Positions 25,838 to 38,569 of a stretch of DNA of 64,000 nucleotides are shown here, in pieces. Under the pieces are notes generated by a model. That model saw nothing but the letters and a program-made list of their open reading frames with translations. It was not told the DNA's origin and searched no databases. Location of the stretch: contig OX579636.1 in assembly GCA_951230915.1 (NCBI GenBank), positions 34,035,567 through 34,099,566 of the forward strand, in the 5' to 3' direction. This DNA comes from Antitrichia curtipendula. Taxonomy: Eukaryota; Streptophyta; Bryopsida; Hypnales; Leucodontaceae. The stretch's first letter is position 1. Every line of letters begins with the position of its first letter. Both the position numbers and the translations under genes were made by a program.

Positions 25838-28700
25838 ATGGTTAAACTTCTTGGGAACGATGGTCGTGTTGTTGCGTTTGGCGTGGTGGATACAAGTTTT
25901 TTGGATATCAGTTGTGGTGATGAACTTCACAAAGTGAAATTACGTCATTTTGAAGTAGCGATTTGTGTTACAAATGTTGTGCATGAAACTGAATGGGTTG
26001 GTGAATTAGTAGGGAAGTATATAGGAGACTGTGTAGATAAAGTCATACGATGGCGTCGTGATGCAATTCGTTGGCCACTTCCTTCAAAAGTGAGAACAAC
26101 AACTACGACTTCTAGAGAGGGGAATAATTTCTATTTTCCTCCAGTCTCTGCACCGCAATTTGATTTTCATGATGTGGAGGACCACCCGAGTTTTTCTGAA
26201 ATGACACTGCCAAGTCATGGTGGAAGAAACACAATAGAGAGAAGTTCTCCAGTGACGCAAGGCTCTGAAGGCAACACTACAAATTTCACCAGAGAAGGAG
26301 AACTACCCCATCATATATAGAGGAGGAGATATTCAATGGAAAATCAAAGGGCTAGGGTGAGAAGTCCAAAAGAGAGGGGGGAGTCGACAAGTCAAAAAGT
26401 GATGCTAGAAAGTGTTTTGTGCACAAAGGAAAGAGGAGCATGTAAACGAAATTGTTTGCGTGATGTAGATGCAAAATACGTATTGGATCAACGGTACCTG
26501 ACATGGGGACAGAAGTACAAAGCAGGAGCTACTTGGATAATGCAAATGCTGAATGCCTTCTATAATTGCACAGAGGGCCCCCATAAGAGACAAGTACGTG
26601 ACAAAATTAGATGGCATAGTCGTTTGCAATGCATGTTACGCCGCAACGTTGGATTATTTTCAAAGGCGTTTGAAGCAATTGAAGACAACACACGTTGTAT
26701 ACGGCAAAGTAGCAGCAGTTCATAGAAATGCGTGTAAAGGAAGGAAAAGTGCAAAAATGTTAGCTGCTAGGGAAAGCCTTGACGTTTTTGTGAATGAAGC
26801 AGGATGTTAGCAACCGCATCGATCGGTACGCAGAAAAACAGACAATGCGGTGTTACCATTGATTCTCTTGCCAATGAACACAAGCAAGCTGGATGTTTTC
26901 CGATACATGAATGAAGAAGTGAAGAAACTAGTGGATGGATCAGAATTGTCAATGAGCTTGTTCAATCGACTTTGGCGGAAAGAGTTTCCGCACGTGCAAA
27001 TTCCACCTTTCTCTAGGTTCTCCAAGTGCTATCACTATTGGGAGTACAAGTGTGGAATGGAGTCAACGACAAATGCAGTAGCAAAGGTGAAGATTAAAGA
27101 GTTGTACATGCTGCACATCCGATATTAAATGGAAGAGAGGCGAGATTATTGGATATTCAAGAGATCTGCTATGATCACTCCGGATTTTTTTATGTGCTTG
27201 ATTGTAGATGGTATGGATCAAAATACAACCATGATATCGAAGATGAGACAAACTATGAAGAACATTGAATTTCGATTCGTGAAGACTCATTTATGTGATG
27301 TACTTGTGCATGATATTGGCTTATATACAGATGTGTGGATAAATGCTCACCACAAGCACGATAGCAATCAAGTCATAACATCAGTGATGAACGTAATATG
27401 CGACGTGAAACGAAGGAAGGGATGCTTGCCACCGACATTGAGGATTCAAGTGGATAACACCACGAGGGAAAACAAGAACATTTACATGTTTGCCATGTGC
27501 GCCGCACTAGTTGGGTTGGGTTTCTTCAAGGAAGTGCATCTTTGTTTTTTGATAGTAGGCCACACCCATGAGGACATCGATCAAAGGTTCAGTGTCATTT
27601 TCAATGTATTGAAGAGGAAAGATATAGATACACTAGAGGAGATGTTGCAACTAGTGGAGAAAGGGACATCATATACAGAGGCTTTTGTGAGTGCTTCCAA
27701 GCTTGAGCATATTCGCAATTGAAAGGCATTTATCACACCTCATTTGCTATGAGAGGGAGAACAATTGATAGACATAACATTCCCACACCAATGAGATTTT
27801 ACTTGGAAAATGGTTTGGTCCGTGTGCAACACAAACATTTTTGCTTAGATGAATAGGATCTAGCAGGAGGACATTCATGTTTGAATTCACTACCAAGCGT
27901 AGCAATGAAACCAGACCTTGCGGAGGTTTTTGCCGTTGATCAAAGGGAATTGAAAGCACTGGACGAGTTTGTTGCATATAAGGAGAAGATGGTATTGAGA
28001 GGTAACAATCGGATCAGGGACATGGAAGTGGTGGACAAAACAAATAAATTCAAGGAGGATTTGGAGGATTTTCCACGAGAAGGTAGAGAAGGCTTCCGTG
28101 AATACCGTTTAGGCCGAGTGATGTCAGAAATCAAAATGGGGATGGAGGTACTGCTTTGAATGTGGAAAAAGCAGATACAATTTCAAACGAAACAAATGAT
28201 GCAGAGGGTACAGAAATGGAGAGTGAAGCCATGGATGTGATTATAGCAACAATGCCGAATCTTGAGAGGAGGGATTACTTTGGACCCCGCAAAGACAGAC
28301 CTCCACAACAAGCATCACGGAGAGTGACTGGGAGGAGGAGGAGAGGTAGAACAAATGAAGTTTTACCAGAAGTACTACACAATGCAAACGAAGATGTTTT
28401 TCCGCCATTTAATTCGGAAAACAACATTGTTGTGGGACAATATGTAGCTCTTACAGTAGAGCTAACGAAAGTAAGATAGGGGGTACCTTTTTTCATAGGG
28501 AAGGTGCTCGAATTTGGTCAAGGGACATCGGCGTCGAAGATGAAGATTTTGTGGTATTGGCCTACAATGAAGCCTGGAGTAGAAGTAGAAGCTCGGGGGG
28601 GGGGGGGGGGGGGGGTAGTGTGTCAAAAAAATAAGGGGATAGGTGCAAACACCAAGTATTTTATAGGGGGGTATTATTTTTTTTAATTTATTTTTTAAAC
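25838..28700 (+). pseudogene. Broken DUF7869-type transposase-like gene
   Basis: The coding signal is split over frames and stops. A frame from ATG 25838 has an in-frame stop at 26318-26320 and continues through a Cys-rich part (CTKERGACKRNCLRDVD). A frameshift near 26580 leads into a frame open to 27722, with stops at 26808-26810 and 27126-27128. Two further shifts give 27881-28159 and 28156-28479. Diagnostic motifs are LIVDGMDQNTT (about 27202), LRIQVDNTTRENKN (about 27440) and GHTHEDIDQRF (about 27560). Their acidic residues could form a DDE/D-type catalytic set, as in RNase H-like transposases. The motifs match, from memory, the DUF7869 domain of repeat-derived proteins in mosses, algae and invertebrates; a transposase role is inference. 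With at least three stops and three shifts it cannot be functional. Confidence 0.75.
28595..28615. repeat. G21 homopolymer
   Basis: A run of 21 G at the decayed 3' end of the transposase-like gene. Such runs are prone to sequencing length errors and could form a G-quadruplex. Confidence 0.9.
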
Positions 28701-29418
28701 ATGCTATCATTATATAATTTTCTACTTAAGGTTATTAGAGAAGGGGCTTGCATTACTTATAAATCTGAATTCATATGAATAAATGATATGGTTATTTAGG
28801 GAAAAAAAAATTCTACTACAAATTTTGTCCATTGAACGAAAATTCATAAGTAATTCAAAAATGCTCGGAAAAATACAAAACGACTTGGGTTAGATTCCTC
28901 ATCAACTTCTCTATGATTGAAAAATTAGCTAAAAACATTCATGTCCAAGGAAATACATGAAAAAGGCGGACCAGCCCTTAGATGGTCGGTTTATGAGCCT
29001 CCTACCTTAATATGACATGTCTTCACAGTATTCACAACAATATGTAAGAACTATTTTGCATTATTATAGTATGAAATTGAATGTCAGAAATATTTTTCAA
29101 CAATCATGGTAGTATGAAATGGTATATGAAATGTTAGTATGCACTGGTATTATCAAATAGAATGTCATTGTGTTTACAAACACAATCATTAAAAAAAATG
29201 TGCATACTATGTTACAAAATAGAATGTAAGAAATGTCTAGTTATGGAGACCAAATCAAAACTGAGCTTGTACAACTAAGCTCACTGAAACATGCAGTACT
29301 TTAACCGAGATTGCAACTGATGAAAAACTACAAAACAAATCCAGTCTTCGACATGAGAGGGAAATGCAAAGAAGAATGCATTTGGCCTCATTCTAAGAGT
29401 CTCCTACAATTCTGCAAG
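28701..29418. other. AT-rich intergenic sequence
   Basis: No gene seen. It contains copy 2 of dispersed repeat Q at about 28835-29010, listed separately. Confidence 0.5.
28835..29010 (+). repeat. Dispersed repeat Q, copy 2
   Basis: Reads aattcataagtaattcaaaa, aaaaatacaaaacgacttgg and agcccttagatggtcggttt, in the same order as the other Q copies. Confidence 0.55.
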
Positions 29419-30038
29419 TCACGGAGCTCTATGGGACGGTGAAACCCACTTAAGGCTGGAAGGCTGCAATTTTTCTCCAGCAAACATCTGCATCTCGGAA
29501 CAGTCCCATCCATCTTGCAGAGTGCAGCGAAGACTCTGCAATTCAACAGCAGACAACTCCACCAGAGGTGCACACCTCAATCTCTCATCCAAATCTGCGT
29601 GCAACGTCCATAAATGAGACAACAAGAAAACAGCATGCTCATATACCGAGAACATGAAAGCCATATTCCTCTTCTTTGCTTGTGAGGTCCGGCGACAGAT
29701 TCCCCTTCCGATCACCTGCACTGAGTCTGCACGTCGGAGACCTCCAAGTCGAGGGGCGCCACAAAGTCATTGCTCCTGGTTTTGCCACGGATCTCCTGAC
29801 GACATCACTTTCCAGGTCCACCTCCGTCCTGCTCCACCGCAGGGATCACATAAACGTGTTCCGTGACATAATTTATCGCCTCGAACCTCTTCCGGATGCG
29901 ACATTGATCCTCAAAGTTCCAAAACTCAAACGCACAATCAACGCACCCGCCCTCCTCTAGATGCAATCGCAACTCGGCGTAAGTATCGCCAGCTTGATAG
30001 AAGAATGGACTGAGGAGCTCCGGACGCGCGTTCTCGGT
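29419..30038 (-). pseudogene. Unrecognised gene with an in-frame TGA, probably damaged
   Basis: A GC-rich island. After a good acceptor (tttcccttgcag), a frame from 30038 reads TENARPELLSPFFYQAGDTY... and continues through FEFWNFEDQCRIRKRFEAIN to a TGA at 29805-29807. Past that stop the same frame stays open and protein-like (SNDFVAPLDLEVSDVQTQC) to about 29719. A third stretch in another frame (KRNMAFMFSVYEHAVF...) ends at 29419. The pieces look like consecutive exons of one protein. However, no intron of plausible size removes the TGA, and the upstream ATG at 30078 is one base out of frame. Either there are two small lesions or the exon structure differs from mine. No family recognised. Confidence 0.4.
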
Positions 30039-30044
30039 CTGCAA

Positions 30045-31604
30045 GGGAAAACAGCTTCGTCTTCAAGCTCAGCACCATCTTTGCTTGAACCATAAACTGG
30101 CACCTTCAATCCTCAAACACACTGCAAGCACAGAACAACAGCCAAAAAATGAAGAGGAAAAAATTTACTATGCAATCCCCAAACCCCAGAGTGGAACGAA
30201 TAGACCTAAACCGCCAATTTTCAAAAATTAATTGACAAAATTAAATGCCAGACACTTAGCCAACGGCTACTGTAGAAATTAGTCAAGACTATAAAATTAT
30301 TGATTACTTTCAATATGCCACTTACAAGGCAGCAGCATTTAATACTTTTGGCCAAAAAAAAGAATAAAAAGGGGGATATCCTAGGTCTAATTTTTTTCTA
30401 ATTGGACCTATTTTTCTATATCCTATAGTAGTTTGAAGACATATCATGGCGTTTTAGTACCCTATAGTATAAAAAAATAAGTTATAATTTTTATCTCAAA
30501 TGTTTTTTAGGCACCCTATGTCCCTATCATTTGTTTGCACGTAGTTTTCTACTGCTACCGCTCACTACCCACCCACCCCCGAGAGTAGAACTAGACGGTA
30601 ATAGAGTGAGGTATAGGAATTGCATGGAATCTACATGGGAACCGTCTGGTGAGAGGTTTATCTGGATTGAAAATGAAGTTGCTATATGTTCTTGGGTGGA
30701 TGTTCCGTGTCGAGAGAGAGGTGGTCACGTCATAGGTTTAAACGTTACCTTGTATGGTGTGCGAACGGAGGAGACCGTTATCATTCTGTCCAAACCACAC
30801 CTAAACCACACCTAGTAGAGTACCTAGCAAGGTAGATGGAGGACCTAGATGACAAGCACTTGCATAATGATTTGAATATGTATTAGTGAAGTATTATATC
30901 ATGCAGTGTACTTTCGACCTTCTAGTTGTAGGCATTTTGATGTACTTCAGTGTGGATTTCAGAGAGCATGCTTTCGAAGTAGTATGGAGTGAAAAGTGTA
31001 CAAGGTTTTCATGAAGTAATTATAAAGTAAGCAACATTTGACAAATTTGCACCTATTTGTATTTTCTACAAAGAAAAAATGATGATTTTGATTAGCTTCC
31101 CCCCTCCTCCAACATTTAAAAATGACTCCGTTGCTATCGTACGAGCGAAGTGCAATGTTACATCCCTCAAGTGCAAAAATGTCTAATTTGGTGTTTACTA
31201 TGCTGTAAATGAGTGTTGCTATTATGTGAACCTAAGTGCATGAGCCCATAAACCTAGACAACTATACACCTATGTTATAGATGTCTATACTATAGGAATT
31301 TTCAATGATAATAGTGTAACTATGTTATAGATACCTATATTATAGGTGTTTGTACTAAAAGCACCTTCAGTGGTTGTAGGATATCTAGTTAGATATATGG
31401 AGAATTTTGTTAAAATGACGATATTTTGTGTACCATTTTTAGAACGCCTTGTTTGAAATGTAAAAGTGTCATCTAGAATTGGTATAGATTCAAAAATCTT
31501 AGACTCATGTAGATTCCAAAAATCTCGGATCAGTATAGATTTCAAATTGCTTGCTCTGAACTATAAAAGTTACATCTAGGATTGGTTTAGATTTCAAACA
31601 TCTA
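30045..31604. other. Intergenic sequence with one orphan open frame
   Basis: Mostly AT-rich. An open plus-strand frame at 30531-30815 reads, in part, ERFIWIENEVAICSWVDVPC. Its composition is protein-like, but no start, splice context or family could be assigned; it may be a transposon fragment. The stretch 31440-31600 contains diverged repeats of a tagatttcaaa-type unit. Confidence 0.4.
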
Positions 31605-32735
31605 TACTAGAAGAAAACCGTGTCAGCCACAACCAGCTAAAATGCAACTAAGTGACCTATACAACTATCCTGAGACTATAGCCCTCTTTATTGGCACCAA
31701 ATTTTTATGTCATTGCTTGTGTCACTGTTTTATATCATTAATATAATATTTTAGTTGCGAAGTAGTTGTAGAATGAAGTCTATACATTGTTTTAGTTGCA
31801 AAAGAGTTGTAGAATGCAGTATAGGATTATAAAAATTGTAACAAAGTTTCAATTTAGAATGAATTTGAGTTATTTTCCATCCAATATTCATTACAGTTAT
31901 CGATGTGGACTAATCCACATTGTATGATATCTACTATTTCAATTTATAGTTGCAATAAACGACAAAGAAATGACTTGGAAACATTCGCAACTGTAAAATA
32001 ACAATACTTGTTTTCTAGTTGTTCTCAAATCATTTCCAATTGTCTTATATCAATTGTCCCATATTAATTGTCAAGATTATCATTAGGTTGGACATATAAG
32101 ATCTGTAAGTAGTTGTATCTTTATGTAATGAATTATGTTAATAGAATTCTAAGATTTCAACAATTTGTTGATTTCTACAATGTATAGATTTTTACATTTA
32201 GTAAATTTCTACATTTTGTAGATTTTGAAATCTACAAATTCTACAAGTCACAAACAAATCGCATATGTACCACCTTCTTCACGTTTCTAACTCTCCACAA
32301 ACAAGTTGAAAATGAGTCATAGACAAGTTGCAATGAAGTTACTGACAAGTCGCAAACAAGTCATAAATGAGTTGCAAATGAGTCACAGACAAGTCGGAAT
32401 GAAGTCACAAATGAGTTGCAAACGAGTCATACATTAGTCACAAATGAGTCGCCAATAAATTGTACAACTCATTGATTGAGTGACCGACCTCACGTGGTAG
32501 CAAATACTACATCAAAAAATACTACATAAGCAATTACATCACAAAGCGCATGGATGAAGCTCCAAAGAAGTTGCCGAATGAAAAACAATCATGTTTTATC
32601 TTGCAACTACGATACTACTAGAAAACTTGTCCACAACAACTAGAGGCCTCTAGATTCTCGCTAGTTGCAAATGTCCGATGCACCCAAAAAACAATTGCTC
32701 TTTATAGTCGCAAAACCCCTCATTTTCTCCTAGTG
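31605..32735. mobile_element. Non-autonomous CACTA (CMC/EnSpm-type) element
   Basis: The right end reads TTTTCTCCTAGTG, that is CACTAGGAGAAAA inverted. The left end reads TACTAGAAGAAAA, with the first C changed to T. Both are flanked by the 3-bp direct repeat CTA (31602-31604 and 32736-32738), the duplication size expected for CACTA elements. The element is 1,131 bp with no coding capacity. It contains an 11-bp tandem array (32302-32455), in keeping with the subterminal repeat arrays bound by CACTA transposases. Confidence 0.75.
32302..32455. repeat. Tandem array, 14 units of 11 bp
   Basis: Units such as caagttgcaat, caagtcgcaaa, tgagtcacaga and tgagttgcaaa follow each other with an exact 11-bp period over 154 bp. 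The period is close to one DNA helical turn, so the same motif faces the same side of the helix in each unit. The array lies near the right end of the CACTA element. Confidence 0.9.
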
Positions 32736-34660
32736 CTAGGATTGATTTAGATTTGAGACATCTAGACCCAATGTACATTTTAGACTGCCTGGTTTGAACC
32801 ATAAAAATTGTCAAAGTTGCATAATGGTGCCATTTTAATGGAATCCCCCATATATATGCTCAAGACTTGCATGCTCGCATTTTCATGCACACACACTAGT
32901 ATCATTGCTCAAACGCCAAAAATATATCCTCCTTATCAAATGAACAACATCTACAATCTAGATGGAATGCAAAATCCTTCATTGTCATTATTCAGGAGGA
33001 CCAAAATACAACCTAGCTACTTGATATCTTCCCACACTTTTCATTAAGAGGCCTAAACATCTCCAAATCATCCATATTCAAAATTCTCTAACATAAACAA
33101 CATTGCCATCAAATATTCAACCTACATTTTACTTTACAAACATAAAACATAAATCAACCAAATACTATTACTCCTACCAAATCTAAACTAACCTTTATAC
33201 TCGCCAAATTACCCCCACTCAGAACCCATTTACCAACTTCTCTATCATTTTCACAAAAACATTCATTTTCTACTTGCTACCTCTAAATGTACACATCACT
33301 ACTTCTTAAAGCACAAACTGCCATTTTTTTATGAGCACAACCTATCCTCTCACAGCTAGCTTCTTTCAAAGATTTTAATAACAATTGGAAGTAGAGTTTC
33401 TTCAATCGGAGTCTATTGGGTTGCTTAGAAAAGGTTAGCGGTTTGCTACAAAAAAGAATGCAATACCTACCTCAAACCGATGTTTTTGTTGGATTAATGT
33501 AACATAATAGATTGGCAATACTCTTAGTACTTATTGCTAGCAAATCATGTTCAATTTGAATCCATTATTGACTTTGGAAATCTAAGCCAACTCCATTCAA
33601 ACACTCCACAAGTTAAAGTTCCAAAGTAGTTGAAGCCTCAAAATGTTTATTAAGAGAAATATGTGTAAATTGGTACCTTAATATGCAATTGACATTCAAC
33701 TTGTGCAAATAGCAACATATTTAAGAATTTCTCTACTTACTTGACCTTGAGTTTAATAACCAAACTACTCAAGAGCTTAAAACCTTTTTCTCATCATTAT
33801 ATATATGAGAAGATTCTGAAACCTTTAAAAAATTTATCTTCTATAATATATTTTATTAGCAACAACTCATCTACTCATTCACTTGCTTGATGGAACCTAC
33901 AAGCGGTCTTACTTGTCATCTATATGACAAGTTAGACCCAACCTTGGTTGTGGGTCTTAAAGTTTAGTCTAATCAATCAAAAATTCTACTAGTATAATGA
34001 TTTATCCCATAATTGGGTTGGCAAAATCAATATTATCAAAAGATTATTTTTGTAGAAATTTGTACAATACATTTATATTGTGGCACGTGCACTAATTTAT
34101 AAAATTGTGACTTTGGTAAAATAGTGTCAACATGCACTAATAGAATAAATCAATGTTCTTATTAGTAAGGTCATATTTGTTATAATGAAACTTTTCGTAG
34201 TTTCATTTTTATCCTTGCCTCAATGACAAAACACTTTATTTCTTTACTAGTATTTTTTTATAAATAGGTAACAACACCAACTTCTAGTATATCATTACAG
34301 AATCATTATTTTAATATTTTTTATTTTTTATTTCAATTACTATTTTTTTAAATAATTTTTCCAATAACTAGCATGTTGTCTTGAAATCTGCAAAAAGTCT
34401 CAATATAACGAATATGACCTTTAGTGCTTATCCAAAAGATTGTCCTAAAGATATACATTGGACTTTTAAAAAAAATTCTTGCTAATGCCCCCCCTCCCCC
34501 TAAAATGCATGCATGCAAGAAAGAAAGAAAAGAGTAGAATAATCTACAAACATCTATAAAATCATTTTTTGGTACTAATTTCCTTTCAAATATTGACAAA
34601 TTTAAAAAATGTGGTAAGACGTTTGATAGTTTTATCCATTTTTTACCCATATTTTGGGTG
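32736..34660. other. AT-rich intergenic sequence, nothing recognised
   Basis: About 1.9 kb with no protein-like frame, RNA gene or paired terminal repeats seen. Confidence 0.5.
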
Positions 34661-35206
34661 TTAACCCCTAAGCGCTCAAACGACCATTTTATGGTCGCTG
34701 CCCAGCTTCGGGCAGATTTTTCGGGCAGGAAAAAGCTTTTTTCAATTTTTTTTTTTTTTTTTTCTTAAAAGATTGGATTGTCTTTCAATATTTATATTCA
34801 AAACTAAGATCGCTACGGTCAAACAAAAACTATAAGAGAAATAGCACAAAGAGTCTAGTATTACCTAGTGTTGAAAAAATTACTATTTGGGGAAAGTATT
34901 GGTGTTTTCATTACTGGATCTTATGCATTTTTTCACAAATCAATAGAAACCACAATTTTGACCAATCAAAAAAAAATTCAATTGCTAAAGATAGAAATTG
35001 TATTTTTGGTGAATTTTTGAAGTTATATCTTCAAAATTCATTTGAAGAGAATCTAAAAATAATTTTATAATTTTAACCATACGGATATTTTTTTCTTTTT
35101 GTGCTTCACATTATCTATTTTAATGCAAACCTCAAAAAAGTTGTAGAACTTATATTTTATAACACATTTGTGTTTTGTCCAAACCCCTTGGGCTTTTAGG
35201 GGTTAA
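34661..35206. mobile_element. piggyBac-like TTAA/CCC element (copy P3)
   Basis: The left end reads TTAACCCCTAAGCGCTC; the right end, read inward, reads TTAACCCCTAAAAGCCC. The element is 546 bp without coding capacity. The subterminal sequence has its own inverted motif (cgaccattttatggtcg at 34681-34697). Confidence 0.6.
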
Positions 35207-36410
35207 AGTAGATAGTGACAAAATGAGGTAATTTGACATTTTTAATCCTTTTCCTAGAGGGTCCCTAAGACACTCTAGAAAACCTAAAAATCTACACAAA
35301 ATAATGAAATTGGATTGCCTTTCAGGCTTTCACTAATTTCTTGACATTTGTATAAACATGCACTACTCCTATAGAAGGATGTATTAATGCAAGAACCATG
35401 TGTGTTGTATGGGTTGGTGCATTGGTTTAGGGCTGAGGTTTAGAGAATCACATGCGCCTCTATGTGGACAAGCAAGTGAGTCATGAGGTAACTTTTCTAG
35501 ATAAGGCAACCTAATTTCACTATTTTGTGTAGGAGAGAATGAGATGAGGTGGTCTAAAGATTGTGGCTCACACAAAGACTAATTTTCTTATATAATCCCA
35601 ACCTTTATCTATTCTCGAAGTTTCTACACTATTTGGGGACCTAAGATCACTAAGGTAAAAACACAAACGTGTACCTATCCATGTGTCCATCCATGTACCT
35701 AGATCTGTATACCCATTCTTAAAAGTGTAATCAAGTTGTTTTCATATTTAACTACAATTAGTTGACTGCTAATTCTCTAGATTTGGTATTGTGACCAAGT
35801 TATGTGACGACTTCAAATCTTCAATGGCCCTACGGAGTTCCACTTTGTAAATTTGTAGTAATTACATGTCTTATCCAAAAATTACAATTAAAAAAAAAAA
35901 AAATCTGCCTCTAACTACACTAAATTGCTTGTTTTGACGGTTCTGGGTGTTTTCACCTAAATATAAAAAGTTATGAAGATTTTGGCTCTAATTTGTAAAG
36001 TGCACACAGGTGCCCTTCTTGCCACAGTGGATGATGAAGCCCACTAACGGAATCATGGGCCCTGGAGCTGAAAGCGGCGGTTGCAAGCAAATGATGCGCT
36101 CGGACCCCATAACTGTTTTTCCTGTACTATCTTGGCCTCTTCACTGGATCCCAATGGTTTCCATGACACGTCACAGTGATACATCAGCCCGACCCAAGCC
36201 ATTTCTCAACTCAGCTGCAAGAAGCTCCTCTTGGTTGAGACGCAAAATGGAAAATCATCTGCAAGGATTTCAGAGCTGAAAAGAAAGGCATTCCTTGTTC
36301 CATTAGTTTTCCTGAGCTGCGTTTCGCAATTGTTACGTACATTGTTTCTGAGCTACGTTTCGCCATTGTTAGTAGCCGTATTTGCAAGTGCCAGCAGCGC
36401 CAAGGCAGAG
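35207..36410. other. Intergenic sequence and 5' flank of the next gene
   Basis: AT-rich to about 35990, then GC-richer up to the ATG at 36411. The frame of that ATG is open upstream to about 36231 but contains no earlier ATG. Two near-copies of a ctgagctrcgtttcgc motif occur at about 36312 and 36349. Confidence 0.45.
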
Positions 36411-38569
36411 ATGAAGAGGAGCTCCAAGTGCATGGAGAAAGTGGTGTGGATGGTGGTGATGTGGGCCGGAGCTTTGGGAGTTTTCCATGATCGCCATATT
36501 GGGGCGTGGGCGCATTACCTCCCGCTGGACCAGTGTGACTTCTACTTTCAAGGGCACCGAGATAATGTGCCCATGTTAGATGTGCTCGAGTCTCGAAACA
36601 TCACCGCCTCGCCTCCTCTTCTCACCAAGTGAGTGAGTGGCTGGCTAGTTTGCTGAACTTGTCCAAGAAATTTCCCTTTGTCAGCTCCTACAGAGTGTAA
36701 AACCTCGAAGAATTAAAGGAAGTGAGAAACAATTTGCTTCACTTGGGAGATTTCAGTGGGAGTGTGATTTTGGAAAAAATGGAGAGAGAATGATGACTTT
36801 GGATATCACAAGAGCCAAACTCTCTTGAGATTAAGTTGTTTCTCACTCAATGGGTTGGATGATTTCTTTGGCAATCATTCAAATAGGGAGGTTGTAAACC
36901 ACTATTGAAGGGTAGAGACGGCCAGACTGAATTTAGTCAAAGATGAGCTAGTGCTCATAGACACTTAGGCAAGTCATGCTTATACCCAAATTGCGAACTG
37001 AATGCCAAACAAGTGTTGATTGGAAGAGGTGAGTTGCTGTTCGCAAGAGGTGTCGGTCAACAGGAGACCGGAAATGGTTCTTTAGTGTCCTTGACCTTTG
37101 TATGAGTTGTTGTAAACTAGAGTCATTGCAAGGGAATTTAGCAGGAGCTGCTGTAATTTTTATTTCTCGCTTGCACTGAAAAATGAAATGTGTGGTTCAT
37201 GTGTGACAGGTTTGATGTGGAAGTCGTGGCCGCTGAAATTCGTGCAAACTGTTCATTTCTACCGGATTCATCAATGGTGTTCGAGAAACGCAGTTGCCGA
37301 GGCCATTTCCACGTGAAAAAACACCACTTGTCAGGTCGCTTTGCCAATGAAGAGTTTGCCTCCATGGAGGCCTTCCGTTTTCACCAAGTGCTCTTGGCCC
37401 TTGAGGTACTATCAACTTGCCAATCCACTCACTGTTGAGGAAAACTAGATTGTTGAGGTTTCATCCACTCACAAACAACACTTCCTTATAACATACTTGA
37501 GTGAAATCGAGGTCACATCCACTCACATATAACACACATTCGTGACATTCTTGAGGAGCTGCCTCACCAACTGTGGAAAAGGAATCCAGATTCTTTTGGT
37601 GCACAATATGCTGATGTTGGCTACTCACTGAGTGCTCTCGATAATTTAGTGGATGTCAAATTCTGGGCACGGAACATGATTCAGTTTCTCTTGACACACC
37701 AAAACCTGGTAAACGTTGTTCATGTGTCAGGGCGTCACGCTTGCAGATGGCACTCTGCTGAACCAATATGACAACAATCAACAGTATTGGCGTCCCAGGC
37801 GGTGTGTCACATTTCTAACAACCCCAGGTGAGATATTGCCCAACTTACAGCAAGAGTCAACTCTTAAGTTCTGGTGAAGAACATACTCCCTCTGTCTCGA
37901 AATAATTGTCCACAGTTTTGTTGAAAACATTTGATAAAAATTTCTTTGACCATGTTATGAAAAGCATAAATTCAAAAGGGTCTAAATTTTATATCACCAG
38001 AATTAGTGAAGAACATTGCATGTGTTCATTGCAACCTTGCAGAAAAAAGCCTCCGTATTCAAAAACAACCTGTGATGTTCAAACAAGACACGTATTTTTG
38101 GAACCCAGAGAGTATGTGAGGGAATTATGTCTCAAATGAATTTTAAAGTAAATCATTTATTGAAATATTTGTGAGTCTAAGGTGTACTCTGACTCTGGAG
38201 AGAAGCTCCTGCTCTGTCTGAATCCACGCCTAGAAGGCCAAGATTTCAAAACCAAATTATAACATTGTGAGAATTGAATATTTATAAGACAAGACCTAAC
38301 TTAAATTCATCAGCAGAATTAATGAACATTGCACATTTTGGTCAAAATTTGTGACCTAACCTTGTGTGTAAAAAATGGCAGCAGCCATTCCTCACTACAA
38401 CCCGGAGGCAGGTGTGACGAGGGGAGACGCCATCACAAAAATGATGGAGATGGTGCCCAGAATGTTGAACAATGTCCATCGCAAGAAGTTGCACAAAATC
38501 CGGGCGACGGTGCAGCGGCTTGGTCACGACGTCGGTGCACTTGTACAGGACGTAACCCATTTCCCCTAG
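36411..38569 (+). CDS. Unrecognised single-pass membrane protein (four exons)
   Basis: Proposed exons are 36411-36628, 37210-37405, 37731-37827 and 38385-38569, all GT-AG and phase-consistent, giving 231 residues. A short basic N-terminus (MKRSSKCMEK) precedes a hydrophobic segment at about 10-24 (KVVWMVVMWAGALGVF), followed by a region with two N-glycosylation sequons (Asn63 and Asn86) and several Cys (42, 87 and others). That is the layout of a type II membrane or secreted protein. The middle part includes FRFHQVLLALE and the C-terminal part is basic and helical (MVPRMLNNVHRKKLHKIR). I do not recognise the family. The last acceptor is ambiguous by a few bases (tandem gcagcag). Intron 3 carries a Stowaway-like element. 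Confidence 0.6.
37886..38112. mobile_element. Stowaway-like MITE (copy S2)
   Basis: The left end is CTCCCTCTGTCTCGAAATAA; the right end, read inward, is CTCTCTGGGTTCCAAAAATA. TA flanks both sides (37884-37885 and 38113-38114). The interior shares gtgaagaacattgcatgtgt-type sequence with copy S3. It is 227 bp, lies in intron 3 of the 36.4-38.6 kb gene, and is non-coding. Confidence 0.75.

Noticed and set aside
29805..29807. TGA read as selenocysteine
   Set aside because: Land plants are not known to use selenocysteine, and no downstream SECIS-like structure was found; a lesion is simpler.
36010..36279. 89-codon plus-strand frame upstream of the membrane-protein gene
   Set aside because: It overlaps the probable promoter and leader, and no domain or splice support was seen.
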